Notes: a model not told the origin generated them from the sequence alone. A stretch of 64,000 nucleotides of DNA from Tenacibaculum sp. Bg11-29 (GCF_002836595.1 NZ_PJBB01000003.1:3285001-3349000), one strand, 5' to 3'. Shown: positions 16,733 to 26,336, counted from the stretch's first letter. Translations and numbers: made by a program.

Positions 16733-17496
16733 ACAAATATCTATTCTTTTTTATTTTCCTTGTTTCTTTTTTTAAAACCCAATCGCAAGAAAATAGATCT
16801 TTTTTATATGCCACTGTAAAAGATAAAATTGGCCCTGTAATTAATGCACATATTTTAAATAAAAATACAAAACAAGGTACTTTTACTAATGAAAATGGAG
16901 AATTTAGAATTTTAGCAAAAAATAACGATAGTTTACAAATATCGTTTGTGGGTTATGAAACAAGTATTTTTAATATAGAGATTAAATATTTTGGAATACA
17001 AAAAACAATTTTTGAATTACTTAAAACTAACTACGAATTAGATGAAGTTAATATAAAGCATAATAACCTGTTAGGTTATTTATCTGCTGACAGTAAAAAT
17101 ATTAAAACTGAAAAGAAAATAAATGCAAAAACATTAAAATTACCGTATGCAGGCTCTAGGATAATGACTCCTGCTGAAAGAAGGTTGCGTACAGCATCTG
17201 GTGGTTTTGGAATTCACCCTTTATTAAATTGGATTTCTGGAAGAACAAAGAGATTAAAAAAACTCAAAATGATTGAAGATTTAGAACTTAAAATTAATCA
17301 AATCAAAAATACTTATCATTTACAGATTATAAAAGAATTAGATATAAATGAAACAGACATTTATCGTTTTATTTATTATTGTGAATCTGATAAAAATTTT
17401 ACTAAGGCTTACAATTCAAGTGATATAAATATGATTCGTTTTTTAAAAAATAAAGCCGAAAGCTTTAAAAAACTAAACCCTGAAAATTATAATTAA
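16729..17496 (+). CDS. CarboxypepD_reg-like secreted protein, paralogue 4 of 5
   Basis: A 255-residue protein with a signal peptide (ending near TQSQ) and the shared domain: ATVKDKIGPVINAHILNK, GTFTNENGEFRILAKNNDSL, ISFVGYET and YELDEVNIKHNNLLGYL. The C-terminal part (NAKTLKLPYAGS, NWISGRTKRLKKLK) resembles paralogue 1. The start overlaps the previous stop by 4 bp. The function is unknown. Confidence 0.75.
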   Translation: MNKYLFFFIFLVSFFKTQSQENRSFLYATVKDKIGPVINAHILNKNTKQGTFTNENGEFRILAKNNDSLQISFVGYETSIFNIEIKYFGIQKTIFELLKTNYELDEVNIKHNNLLGYLSADSKNIKTEKKINAKTLKLPYAGSRIMTPAERRLRTASGGFGIHPLLNWISGRTKRLKKLKMIEDLELKINQIKNTYHLQIIKELDINETDIYRFIYYCESDKNFTKAYNSSDINMIRFLKNKAESFKKLNPENYN

Positions 17497-17564
17497 CTGA
17501 TAACTAGTATTTATCTAGAAAAATGCATAAATTAGTAGAGCATCATTCTAAATAAAATACAGTC

Positions 17565-18143
17565 ATGAAAAACTTTTTATTACTACTTGTTTTATTATCA
17601 CAGGTTGTTTTTTCGCAACAAGAACGAAAAACTATATTCGGAATTATTTATGGGCCTAACGGTGTACTAGAAAACGCACATATTGTTAATTCCTATACAC
17701 ACCAAGCTACTTTTTCAAATAAAAAAGGTGAATATCGAATTTTTGCTAAACCTAACGATTCTATAAAATTCACTTCAATAGGCTACAAAACAATTTCTGA
17801 AACACTTACAAAACAAGATTTTAATACTTACATAAAACTAGTAACTCTAGAAAAACAAGATTATAAATTAGATGAAGTTTTAATTAAAAACAACGAACTC
17901 TCTGGTGAACTTGCCAAAGACTTAAAGAAAGTAAAAATCGATTTAAAACAAGAATCAATAACAAATGCTACTGATTTTACTGAAATAGATCTTAAAAAAA
18001 AATCTACAAATGATTATACCAATACAAAGGTAAAACCTAATATTGTAAGCGTAGATCCTACAACAGCATTTGAGGGAGTAGGAACTACAATATTTATTCC
18101 TTTTAAAGACTCTAAAAGTTCACGTAAATCACCAAATAACTGA
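17565..18143 (+). CDS. CarboxypepD_reg-like secreted protein, paralogue 5 of 5 (short)
   Basis: A 192-residue protein with a signal peptide (ending near VFSQ) and the shared domain: GIIYGPNGVLENAHIVNS, ATFSNKKGEYRIFAKPNDSI, TSIGYKT and YKLDEVLIKNNELSGEL. It is 60-80 residues shorter than its siblings and ends in a Ser/Lys-rich tail containing DPTTAFEGVGTTIF, close to the DPTAKFAGIGRSF segment of paralogue 3. It lacks the C-terminal segment with the FLEYC / FIYYCES-type pattern seen in the others. A 68-bp gap separates it from paralogue 4. Confidence 0.72.
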   Translation: MKNFLLLLVLLSQVVFSQQERKTIFGIIYGPNGVLENAHIVNSYTHQATFSNKKGEYRIFAKPNDSIKFTSIGYKTISETLTKQDFNTYIKLVTLEKQDYKLDEVLIKNNELSGELAKDLKKVKIDLKQESITNATDFTEIDLKKKSTNDYTNTKVKPNIVSVDPTTAFEGVGTTIFIPFKDSKSSRKSPNN

Positions 18144-18197
18144 CATTAAAATAATATTTTATCTACATTTTTTTTAACCGAATTAGATAAATATTAC

Positions 18198-18231
18198 CAC
18201 TTTATAAAATATTTTGCTCTTTTATAAAGTG
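18198..18231. terminator. Perfect 12-bp inverted repeat, terminator-like
   Basis: CACTTTATAAAA and its exact complement TTTTATAAAGTG, separated by 10 bp, lie 55 bp after the last paralogue. There is no clean T-run, so it may be a weak terminator or an mRNA 3'-end-stabilising hairpin. Confidence 0.5.
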
Positions 18232-18349
18232 AAAAACATTATCAAAACAACGCACTTAAAATTGTTAAATTTTTAAGAAAAGAACATTTAAATTATCTTA
18301 AAATGATAGCAAAAGAGTAATTTGGTCGGATAATTGGTATTATCAAAAT

Positions 18350-18841
18350 ATGAAAAAAACTTTAATATTATTTCTTATCCTTCCGTTATTATCTTTTGGT
18401 GTTCACAAATATTATATTTCGTTAACAGAAATCGCTTATAAAGAAAAAACAAAATCAGTTCAAATGATTATGAATGTTTTTATGGATGATATAGAAACTG
18501 CTATTAATAAAGATTATAAAGTAAACCTACAACTTACAACTAAAGACGAATTAAAAAAAACAGATAGTCTTTTCTTTAATTACCTAAATAACCACTTTAA
18601 AGTTAAAATTAATTCTAAAAAAGTAAATTATCGTTTTATAGGTAAAGAATATGATGGTGATATTGTATATTTTTATTTAGAAATTGAAAATGTGCTGAAT
18701 CCAAAGTCTATTGAAATTGAAAATGATGTACTTGTAAAATATTTTCCAGAACAACAAAACTTAGTTAAGGTATCTCTAAAAGAAGAACGAAAGAGTTTAT
18801 TCTTAGATAAAAAAAATGATAAAGGTTTGTTAAAATTTTAA
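18350..18841 (+). CDS. DUF6702-type exported protein
   Basis: A 163-residue protein with a signal peptide (LLSFG) leading into HKYYISLTEIAY, the opening typical of a Bacteroidota family commonly labelled DUF6702. The following beta-strand pattern (MIMNVFMDDIETAI) also fits. In flavobacteria this gene commonly precedes an M1 metallopeptidase gene, as here 64 bp downstream, so the two probably form an operon and act together in the periplasm. The biochemical role is unknown. Confidence 0.75.
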   Translation: MKKTLILFLILPLLSFGVHKYYISLTEIAYKEKTKSVQMIMNVFMDDIETAINKDYKVNLQLTTKDELKKTDSLFFNYLNNHFKVKINSKKVNYRFIGKEYDGDIVYFYLEIENVLNPKSIEIENDVLVKYFPEQQNLVKVSLKEERKSLFLDKKNDKGLLKF

Positions 18842-18905
18842 CATTACATTATTATCCTTCCTACTTATTCTTACTTTTAAAAAATTACTAACAACAACTT
18901 TATAA

Positions 18906-21032
18906 ATGAAAAAAAACATTCTATTCGTTTTTTCTCTTTTATTTGCTGTTACGGCTGGTTTTTCTCAGAGTACTCAACAAATAACAAAGAAAGGACATGT
19001 AAACCAAAACAAATTTAGACAGTTAAAAGATGTCTTAGCTACACCAAATAATCAACATACAGCTTCAGGTGCCCCTGGTAAAGGGTATTCACAGCAAAAA
19101 GTTGATTACTCGATGGATATTATTTTAAATGATGATACAGCAAAAATTACAGGAAAAGAAGCCATAACATATCACAATAATTCTAATGATGAATTAACTT
19201 ATTTATGGGTACAATTAGACCAAAATGTACGTGCATCAGATTCTAAAACACCAGATATCAGTACCAATAAAATCCCTAAAAAATTAAGTAAAAAAAGGTA
19301 TGACAGGGCTTTTCCTGAAAAATCATTTGATGGTGGTTTTAAAATAACAAGTGTTACCAATACTGATGGAAGTAAATTATCGCACACTATTAATCAAACA
19401 ATGATGCGTATTAATTTGCCAGAACCTTTAGCTTCTGGTAAAAGCTTTAAATTTAATATAGCTTGGTGGTATAATATAAACAATCACAGAACACAAGGAG
19501 GTAGATCTGGTTACGAACTCTTTCCTGATGGAAATAAAAACTATGTAATTGCACAATTCTACCCAAGGTTATGTGTATATGATAATGTAGAAGGCTGGCA
19601 GAACGATCAATTCTGGGGAAGAAGTGAATTTGCATTAGAATTTGGTAATTTTAATGTAAATATTACAGTTCCTACAGATCATATGTTAGGCGCAACAGGT
19701 GTTTTATTGAACGAAAAAGAAGTTTTGACTAAAAAACAACTGAAAAAGTTAGAAAAAGCAAAAAAATCTTTTGATAAAATTGTTCTAATTCACCCACAAG
19801 AAGATGCAGAGAAGATAGAAAAAAAACGTACTAAAAATACCAATACTTGGAAATTTAAAGCTACAAACGTAAGGGATTATGCTTTTGCAACTTCACGAAA
19901 ATTTATTTGGGATGGTATGGCTGTAAATATTAATGGTAGAACTGTTATGGCGTATTCTTATTATTCTAAAGAAGCAAACCCTTTATACGGAGATCATTCT
20001 ACAAAATCGGTAGTACAAACTTTAAAAACATACTCAGAATACACGTTTGATTACCCTTATCATAAAGCAATTTCTGTAGATGGACAAATGGGAATGGAAT
20101 ACCCACAAATTTGTTTCAACCCTGGAAGACCTGACCTTGCTGATGGTAAATATTCAGATAGACAAAAATACAGAACAATTGGAGTTACTATTCATGAAGT
20201 AGGACATAACTTTTTTCCTATGATTGTAAATTCTGATGAGAGACAATGGACTTGGATGGATGAAGGTTTAAATTCATACTTACAAATGCTAGCTATGATG
20301 GAATATGAAGAAGGATACCCATTAAGAAGAGGATTGCCTAAAAATATTGTAAAATACATGAGTGGTGATCAATCTAAAATTGCTCCTATTATGTCTAAAG
20401 GTGATAATGTATATAGCTTTGGTAACAATGCCTACGGTAAACCCGCAACTGCTTTATGGATTTTAAGAGAAACCATTATGGGTAAAGAGTTATTTGATCA
20501 TGCTTTTAAGACTTATGCTAAACGATGGAAATTTAAACACCCTACACCTGCTGATTTCTTTAGATCTATGGAAGATGCATCTGCAATGGATTTAGATTGG
20601 TTTTGGAGAGGTTGGTTTTATACTACAGATGTAACGGATATTGGTATAAAAAGTGTTAAGAAATTTTATACTAGCAAGAATACTGATGATTCTGTAAATT
20701 TTAATGAAGATACTACTAATGGCTTAGGATATGCTAAAAGTCACAATAAGTATCATTACGAAATTACTTATAACAAACCAGGTGGTTTAGTAATGCCTAT
20801 AATTGTTCAGTTTACTTATAAAGACGGAACAAAAGAAAGAAAAACATACCCAGCTCAAATTTGGAGACTTAATGATAAAGAAATTAGTAAAGTTTTTTCA
20901 TCTGATAAAGAAATACAAAGCATAGCTATTGATCCAGATTTAGAAACTGCAGATGTAGATACTTCAAATAATAGTTGGCCTAAAAAGACAACAACTAAAT
21001 TTGATAAATTTAAAAATAAGATTAAAGGGTAG
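18906..21032 (+). CDS. M1 family metallopeptidase, exported
   Basis: A 708-residue zinc aminopeptidase-like enzyme. The signal peptide ends near GFSQ (residue 21). The zinc site is HEVGH (H430, E431, H434) with E453 in WMDEGLNSY as third ligand, the M1 spacing of 18 residues. GQMGMEYPQ (near 393-401) takes the place of the GxMEN substrate motif. A Lys-rich insertion occupies residues 270-315. It likely trims peptides in the periplasm or at the surface. It follows the DUF6702-type gene and ends at a strong bidirectional terminator. Confidence 0.9.
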   Translation: MKKNILFVFSLLFAVTAGFSQSTQQITKKGHVNQNKFRQLKDVLATPNNQHTASGAPGKGYSQQKVDYSMDIILNDDTAKITGKEAITYHNNSNDELTYLWVQLDQNVRASDSKTPDISTNKIPKKLSKKRYDRAFPEKSFDGGFKITSVTNTDGSKLSHTINQTMMRINLPEPLASGKSFKFNIAWWYNINNHRTQGGRSGYELFPDGNKNYVIAQFYPRLCVYDNVEGWQNDQFWGRSEFALEFGNFNVNITVPTDHMLGATGVLLNEKEVLTKKQLKKLEKAKKSFDKIVLIHPQEDAEKIEKKRTKNTNTWKFKATNVRDYAFATSRKFIWDGMAVNINGRTVMAYSYYSKEANPLYGDHSTKSVVQTLKTYSEYTFDYPYHKAISVDGQMGMEYPQICFNPGRPDLADGKYSDRQKYRTIGVTIHEVGHNFFPMIVNSDERQWTWMDEGLNSYLQMLAMMEYEEGYPLRRGLPKNIVKYMSGDQSKIAPIMSKGDNVYSFGNNAYGKPATALWILRETIMGKELFDHAFKTYAKRWKFKHPTPADFFRSMEDASAMDLDWFWRGWFYTTDVTDIGIKSVKKFYTSKNTDDSVNFNEDTTNGLGYAKSHNKYHYEITYNKPGGLVMPIIVQFTYKDGTKERKTYPAQIWRLNDKEISKVFSSDKEIQSIAIDPDLETADVDTSNNSWPKKTTTKFDKFKNKIKG

Positions 21033-21050
21033 AAACTTTAATTTTATATA

Positions 21051-21094
21051 AGCATAAAAAAAGGCAGTTACTTAGTAACTGCCTTTTTTATGCT
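21051..21094. terminator. Bidirectional terminator
   Basis: Long near-perfect hairpin AGCATAAAAAAAGGCAGTTAC / GTAACTGCCTTTTTTATGCT between the convergent M1 peptidase and ABC-F genes, with T-runs on both strands. Confidence 0.88.
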
Positions 21095-21106
21095 TTATTT
21101 TATCTA

Positions 21107-22726
21107 TTAAGAATACAACTTTTTTCTTAATTCTTTTACTTTAGGATCTGCTAAATACTCATCAAAAGTTGAATACTTATCAATAACCCCTTTAGGTGTT
21201 ATCTCAATAACTCTATTTGCTACTGTTTGTGCAAATTCATGATCATGAGTAGAAAATAATACCGTTCCTTTAAAATTAATTAAAGAGTTATTTAATGCTT
21301 GAATAGATTCTAAATCTAAGTGATTGGTTGGCTCATCTAACATTACTATGTTAGCTCTAGTCATCATCATACGAGATAACATACAACGTACTTTCTCTCC
21401 CCCTGATAATACGTTACTCTTTTTTAAAGCCTCTTCACCAGAAAAAATCATCTTACCTAAGAAACCTCTTAAAAACACTTCTTCTCTTTCTTCTTCTGTT
21501 TGCGCATATTGACGTAACCAATCTACTAAATCTAATTCTCCATTTTGAAAAAATGATGAATTATCTGAAGGTAAATACGATTGCGTTGTTGTTACTCCCC
21601 AATTACATTTCCCAGAATCAGCTTCTTCATTTCCTGAAATAATTTGATAAAAAGTAGATACAGCTTTAGAACTTTTCGAAATAATAGCTACTTTATCTCC
21701 TTTGTTTAAATTAATATCAACATTTGCAAATAATGGCTTTCCTTCAAAGTTTTTTGATAAACCTTCTATATTTAAAATCTGGTCTCCCGCTTCTCTATCT
21801 CTATCAAAAATAATTGCCGGATAACGACGACTAGAAGGTTTAATTTCATCTACATTTAACTTATCTATCATCTTCTTACGAGAAGTAGCTTGTTTAGACT
21901 TAGCCATGTTTGCAGAAAAACGACGAATAAATTCTTCTAATTCTTTCTTTTTGTCTTCTGCTTTTTTATTCTGTTGGGCTCTTTGTTTTGCCGCTAATTG
22001 ACTAGACTCATACCAGAATGTATAGTTTCCTGAAAAGTGATTAATTTTAGCAAAATCAATATCCGAAATATGCGTACAAACAGCGTCTAAGAAGTGACGG
22101 TCATGCGATACAACGATCACCGTATTATCAAAATTAGCTAAAAAATTCTCTAACCAAGCAATTGTTTCAAAATCTAAATCATTGGTAGGTTCATCCATAA
22201 TTAACACATCAGGATTACCAAATAACGCTTGCGCTAATAATATACGTACCTTTTTCTTAGAATCTAAATCGGCTAATAAAGTGTAATGATCTTCTTCTTT
22301 TATACCTAAATTAGACAATAATGTTGCAGCAGCAGAATCTGCATTCCAACCATCCATTTCTTCAAACCTAACTTGAAGCTCTCCTATTTTTTCAGCATTT
22401 TCATCAGTATAATCTGCATATAAAGCATCTATTTCTGTTTTAATTTTATGCAATTCTTTATTACCCATTAAAACAGCCTCTAAAGTCGTATACTCATCAA
22501 AAGCATAATGATCTTGGGTTAAAACCGACATCCTTTTTCCAGGTTCTAAATGAACATGACCTGATGTTGCGTCTTGTATACCAGAAATAATCTTTAAAAA
22601 AGTAGATTTTCCTGCTCCATTTGCTCCGATAATACCGTAGCAATTTCCTTGTGTAAACTTAGTATTTACTTCATCAAATAAAATACGCTTACCAAACTGA
22701 ACTGATAAATTAGAAACTGATAACAT
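21107..22726 (-). CDS. ABC-F family ATPase (YbiT/YkpA-like)
   Basis: A 539-residue soluble protein with two ATP-binding cassettes and no membrane domain, the mark of ABC-F translation factors that act on ribosomes. In the first cassette I see GANGAGKST and LIMDEPTNDLD; in the second, the signature LSGGEKVRC and VMLDEPTNHLD. The second Walker A is degenerate (ISKSSKAVST), as is common in the YbiT/YkpA-like group. A basic linker (about 240-300, KKKELEEFIRRF) joins the two halves. Housekeeping is more likely than antibiotic resistance. Confidence 0.9.
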   Translation of the reverse strand: MLSVSNLSVQFGKRILFDEVNTKFTQGNCYGIIGANGAGKSTFLKIISGIQDATSGHVHLEPGKRMSVLTQDHYAFDEYTTLEAVLMGNKELHKIKTEIDALYADYTDENAEKIGELQVRFEEMDGWNADSAAATLLSNLGIKEEDHYTLLADLDSKKKVRILLAQALFGNPDVLIMDEPTNDLDFETIAWLENFLANFDNTVIVVSHDRHFLDAVCTHISDIDFAKINHFSGNYTFWYESSQLAAKQRAQQNKKAEDKKKELEEFIRRFSANMAKSKQATSRKKMIDKLNVDEIKPSSRRYPAIIFDRDREAGDQILNIEGLSKNFEGKPLFANVDINLNKGDKVAIISKSSKAVSTFYQIISGNEEADSGKCNWGVTTTQSYLPSDNSSFFQNGELDLVDWLRQYAQTEEEREEVFLRGFLGKMIFSGEEALKKSNVLSGGEKVRCMLSRMMMTRANIVMLDEPTNHLDLESIQALNNSLINFKGTVLFSTHDHEFAQTVANRVIEITPKGVIDKYSTFDEYLADPKVKELRKKLYS

Positions 22727-22751
22727 TTATAGGCTTTTTTTAATTCGAATG

Positions 22752-22759
22752 CAAAAATA
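22752..22759 (-). promoter_or_regulatory. Putative promoter -7 box of the ABC-F gene
   Basis: TATTTTTG on the minus strand, 26 bp before the ATG at 22726, matching TAnnTTTG. No -33 TTG is seen at normal spacing. Confidence 0.5.
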
Positions 22760-22916
22760 TAAAATATACTGGGTTAAAAAGAATTTGCAAGGAAGTTTTT
22801 AACATCTTACTTTTTATGTTTTGCTAATTTGTTTTAACAACGAATTAACAGCTAAATTCTATAAAGATGTTTACTTTTGAGCGCAATATCTTTATATTAA
22901 ATAATTAAGTATAATC

Positions 22917-24275
22917 ATGATTAAATATATAGTACCCTTCCTTATATTCATTCTATTCATTGGTTGTAATGAACGCGAAATTTCCAAGAAAACTTCTTTT
23001 GGAGGTAAGATCATAAACCCAAAATGTAGTTATGTTACTTTATCAAATAACAGTAATTTTAACGATACAATTTACTTAAAAAAAGATAATAGCTTTTTAG
23101 GGTCTTATAATAAGTTTAAAAAAGGATTATATATGTTTAAACACGGTCCTGAACATCAATATGTGTATCTAGAACCTAATGATAGCTTACTTTTTAGATT
23201 AAATACATGGAATTTTGATGAATCTTTGGTTTTTAGTGGTGAAAAAGCTGAAGTAAACAACTTATTAATAGAAGCTTTTTTACAAAATGAACTAGATGAA
23301 AAGAGTTTTTCTAAATTTCACAATCTGAACCAACGTAATTTTTTAAAAAAAACCGACTCTATTAAAAGATTAAAGGAAACGATTATTAATGATTATAAAA
23401 ATAGTACAAACAATGTTTCTAAGGAGTATATAGATATCTTAAAAATAGCTTTACTATACCCTGTATATACAAACTCAGAAAAATACGCAATTAAAAACTT
23501 TTCAAGCGAAAAACCTGAAATATTAGTTGATAGTTATTTTGATTATCGAAAAGATATTGACTCAACTAAAGATTCTTTAATTTTCTTCGGACCATACTAT
23601 AATTATATAGTTAATAAGTTATATAATGATGTGTATCTTAAGAAAGATAATAAGGATAATTTTACAATTAACTTATTAAATAATATAAATTCGAGCATCT
23701 CTTCAGAAGAAATAAAAAACAAATTTTTATACAATACAGTAATACAACATTTCTTTAAAGAACCTAATCATAAAAACATTAATAAAATGTTTTTTAATTT
23801 CTTTAAATTAAATTCAGATATTGAACAAAAAAAGAATGTTCAACGATTAATTAATGATTTAAAATTATTAAAGGAAGAAGAACCGCTACCTTCTTTTGAT
23901 TTAGTTGCTGCTACAGGTAACATTAAAAACATTTCAAAATTAATAAAAGGAAAAAATACTGTTATTTTATTTAAGGATTACAAGTATGCTTCAGATGAAT
24001 GGATTGCATCACGTACTAATTATTTAATGAAAAAGAACACAGATGTAACCTTTATTATAATTAATTTATGTGCTACTTCTAAAAGATATACTAAAAAGAT
24101 AGCTATTAAATACCAATATACGTTACCCAATAAAAGTAAGGTTTGTAGCTTCTCATCAAGTAGTTTTCCTCGTGTAATATTGGTGAATAAAAAAGGAATT
24201 ATTAAAAATGGGTACACGAGTTTATCTTCTAAAGAAATAGAATCTCAAATAAGTAATTTACGAAACAGTAAATAA
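22917..24275 (+). CDS. Lipoprotein with thioredoxin-like C-terminal domain
   Basis: A 452-residue lipoprotein (lipobox FIGC, Cys17). The N-terminal third (GGKIINPKCSYVTLSN, GLYMFKHGPEHQYVYLEPNDSL) resembles the DUF4369-like module that precedes thioredoxin folds in Bacteroidota TlpA-type proteins, and a helical middle follows. The C-terminal 130 residues (LPSFDLVAATGNI, NTVILFKDYKY, FPRVILVNKKGII) have the thioredoxin-like strand order, but the CxxC redox pair is absent at the expected place (KDYKYASDEW). It is therefore probably not a disulphide reductase. The role is unknown. Confidence 0.65.
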   Translation: MIKYIVPFLIFILFIGCNEREISKKTSFGGKIINPKCSYVTLSNNSNFNDTIYLKKDNSFLGSYNKFKKGLYMFKHGPEHQYVYLEPNDSLLFRLNTWNFDESLVFSGEKAEVNNLLIEAFLQNELDEKSFSKFHNLNQRNFLKKTDSIKRLKETIINDYKNSTNNVSKEYIDILKIALLYPVYTNSEKYAIKNFSSEKPEILVDSYFDYRKDIDSTKDSLIFFGPYYNYIVNKLYNDVYLKKDNKDNFTINLLNNINSSISSEEIKNKFLYNTVIQHFFKEPNHKNINKMFFNFFKLNSDIEQKKNVQRLINDLKLLKEEEPLPSFDLVAATGNIKNISKLIKGKNTVILFKDYKYASDEWIASRTNYLMKKNTDVTFIIINLCATSKRYTKKIAIKYQYTLPNKSKVCSFSSSSFPRVILVNKKGIIKNGYTSLSSKEIESQISNLRNSK

Positions 24276-24301
24276 CATTTTTTACTTTCCTTTATTTAAG
24301 C

Positions 24302-24309
24302 TATCTTTG
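24302..24309 (+). promoter_or_regulatory. Putative helicase promoter -7 box
   Basis: TATCTTTG matches TAnnTTTG and lies 139 bp before the ATG at 24448, predicting a leader of about 130 nt. Confidence 0.55.
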
Positions 24310-24313
24310 CGCG

Positions 24314-24441
24314 ATTTTATTCACGAAGTGAAATAAAATTTAGATTATTAACTACCAGATTATTAGCCATATAATCTATTGTCCAAAATAAGAATCAGGT
24401 TTACAGATACTGGCGTCTGTGAATCTAAAAGAACACAGACG
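24314..24441 (+). promoter_or_regulatory. Structured 5' leader of the DEAD-box helicase gene
   Basis: The leader contains hairpin 1 at 24315-24341 (ATTTTATTCAC / GTGAAATAAAAT, one bulge, loop GAA). A direct repeat AGATTATTA follows at about 24344 and 24358. Hairpin 2 at 24414-24441 pairs CGTCTGTG perfectly with CACAGACG and ends 6 bp before the ATG, so it would cover the ribosome-binding region. This suggests control of helicase translation by RNA folding, temperature or autoregulation; the pairing is seen, the function inferred. Confidence 0.55.
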
Positions 24442-24447
24442 TATAAT

Positions 24448-26277
24448 ATGTCAACATTTTTAGATTTAGGCTTAAAAGAGTCTATCAACAAAGCATTAAC
24501 AGATTTAGGTTACGAAAAGCCTACTGTAATTCAAGAAAAAGCAATTCCTCAAATTATTTCATCTACGGCTGATTTAAAAGCTTTCGCTCAAACAGGAACT
24601 GGAAAAACGGCAGCATTTAGTTTGCCAATTATCGAGCAAATAAATTCTTCAGATAAAAATACTCAAGCAATCATCTTATCTCCTACTCGTGAACTTGCTG
24701 TTCAAATAGGAAATAATATTAAAGAATTTGCTAAATACATACCAGATTTAAAAGTGGTAACTGTATATGGTGGTTCTAATATAGAAGAACAAATTAGAGG
24801 TTTAAAAAGAGGTGCTCAAATAGTAGTGGGTACTCCTGGTAGAACTGTCGATTTAATAAATCGTAGAGCTTTAAAATTAGGAAACGTAAAATGGTTAGTT
24901 TTAGATGAAGCTGATGAAATGCTTAACATGGGGTTCAAAGATGAGCTTGATAAAGTATTAGATGCAACTCCAGAAACTAAACAAACCTTATTATTTTCTG
25001 CAACCTTCCCTAGAGAAGTAGAGTCGATTGCTAGAAATTATATGACAAATCCTGTTGAGATTACATCAGGAGAAAAAAATCAAGGTTCTGATAACGTATC
25101 TCATGAATACTATGTAGTTAATGAAAGAACACGTTACCAAGCCTTAAAAAGGATTGCAGATGTAAATACTGATATTTACGCAATTATTTTCTGTAGAACA
25201 AGAAGAGAAACACAAGAAGTTGCTAATAACCTTATAAAAGATGGTTATAGTGCTGATGCGTTACATGGAGACTTATCTCAACAACAAAGAGATAGTGTTA
25301 TGGGTAAATTCCGTAAGAAAACTATTCAAATCTTAGTAGCAACTGATGTTGCTGCACGTGGTTTAGATGTTACTGAATTAACACATGTAATTAACCATAA
25401 ATTACCAGACCAAATAGAAAACTACAATCACCGTAGTGGTAGAACTGGTAGAGCTGGTAACAAAGGTATCTCTGTTGTATTAGTAAACAATAAAGAAAAA
25501 GGTAGATTACGTTCGATTGAGCGTATTATCAAAAAGAAATTTGAACCTAAAAAAGTACCTACAGGTAAAGAAATTTGCCAAAATCAATTAATGCATTTAA
25601 TTGAAAAAGTAAAGGCTACAGAGGTTAATACTGAACAAATTGAAGAGTTCTTACCTAGTATCTATGAAAAATTAGAAGATTTAAGTAGAGAGGAATTAGT
25701 ACAAAAATTCGTTTCATTAGAATTTAATAAATTTTTATCTTACTACAACAAATCTGACGATTTAAACGACGTATCTAACAAAGATAGTGGTTCAAGAGGT
25801 AGATCTAATGACGAAAACATGACTCGTTTCTTCATTAACTTAGGAAGAAAAGATGAATTAAATCCTGCAACATTAATTGGATTAATAAACGATCAAAAAA
25901 TTGCGGATAAAGTTGAAATCGGTGCGATTGATATTTTAGATACTTTCTCTTTCTTTGAAATTGATAAGAACTTTGAAAAGGAAACATTAGAAGCTTTTAG
26001 CGATAATGATCCTGATTTTAATGGACGATCAGTAAATATTGAAATTACAAAGTCTAACCGTGGTGGCGGTGGTGGCGGAAGAAGACCTCGCGGTGGCGGC
26101 GGTGGTGGTTTCAGCGGAAAAAGAAAAAGTGGTGGCGGAAGTGACAGAAATTCTAGAGGCCCTAGAGGAGACTCTAGAAGACGTAGTGATAGTGGCTCGA
26201 GTTCTTCTTCTCCAAGAAGAAGTAGCGGTGATAGCAATGCATCTTCAGGGTTCGGTAGAAAACGTAAAAGAGATTAA
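24448..26277 (+). CDS. DEAD-box ATP-dependent RNA helicase (DeaD/CshA-like) with RGG-type tail
   Basis: A 609-residue RNA helicase. I use the ATG at 24448, because a longer frame starting from TTG at 24379 would run through the structured leader. Motifs in order: AQTGTGKTAA, PTRELAVQ, DEADEML, SATFP, VATDVAARGLD and HRSGRTGRAG. A C-terminal DbpA/CsdA-type RNA-binding domain follows (MTRFFINLGRKDELN to SFFEIDK), then a Gly/Arg/Ser-rich tail of about 75 residues, typical of cold-shock-type helicases acting in ribosome assembly and RNA decay. The gene is flanked by its own promoter and terminator. Confidence 0.93.
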   Translation: MSTFLDLGLKESINKALTDLGYEKPTVIQEKAIPQIISSTADLKAFAQTGTGKTAAFSLPIIEQINSSDKNTQAIILSPTRELAVQIGNNIKEFAKYIPDLKVVTVYGGSNIEEQIRGLKRGAQIVVGTPGRTVDLINRRALKLGNVKWLVLDEADEMLNMGFKDELDKVLDATPETKQTLLFSATFPREVESIARNYMTNPVEITSGEKNQGSDNVSHEYYVVNERTRYQALKRIADVNTDIYAIIFCRTRRETQEVANNLIKDGYSADALHGDLSQQQRDSVMGKFRKKTIQILVATDVAARGLDVTELTHVINHKLPDQIENYNHRSGRTGRAGNKGISVVLVNNKEKGRLRSIERIIKKKFEPKKVPTGKEICQNQLMHLIEKVKATEVNTEQIEEFLPSIYEKLEDLSREELVQKFVSLEFNKFLSYYNKSDDLNDVSNKDSGSRGRSNDENMTRFFINLGRKDELNPATLIGLINDQKIADKVEIGAIDILDTFSFFEIDKNFEKETLEAFSDNDPDFNGRSVNIEITKSNRGGGGGGRRPRGGGGGGFSGKRKSGGGSDRNSRGPRGDSRRRSDSGSSSSSPRRSSGDSNASSGFGRKRKRD

Positions 26278-26295
26278 TTATATTTAATTAAAACA

Positions 26296-26336
26296 TATTT
26301 AAACCTGAACAATATATTTATTGTTCAGGTTTTTGT
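26296..26336 (+). terminator. Terminator after the helicase gene
   Basis: AAACCTGAACAA-tatattta-TTGTTCAGGTTT followed by T-rich sequence, about 20 bp past the stop codon. Confidence 0.85.

Noticed and set aside
24379..24447. N-terminal extension of the helicase from a TTG codon
   Set aside because: The region forms a strong hairpin and gives an extension without family similarity; the ATG at 24448 begins the normal STFLDLGL start.
25893..26287. Overlapping ORFs in the helicase tail on both strands
   Set aside because: These are shadows of the Gly/Arg/Ser-rich repeats, with low-complexity Leu/Pro or Val/Ala runs.
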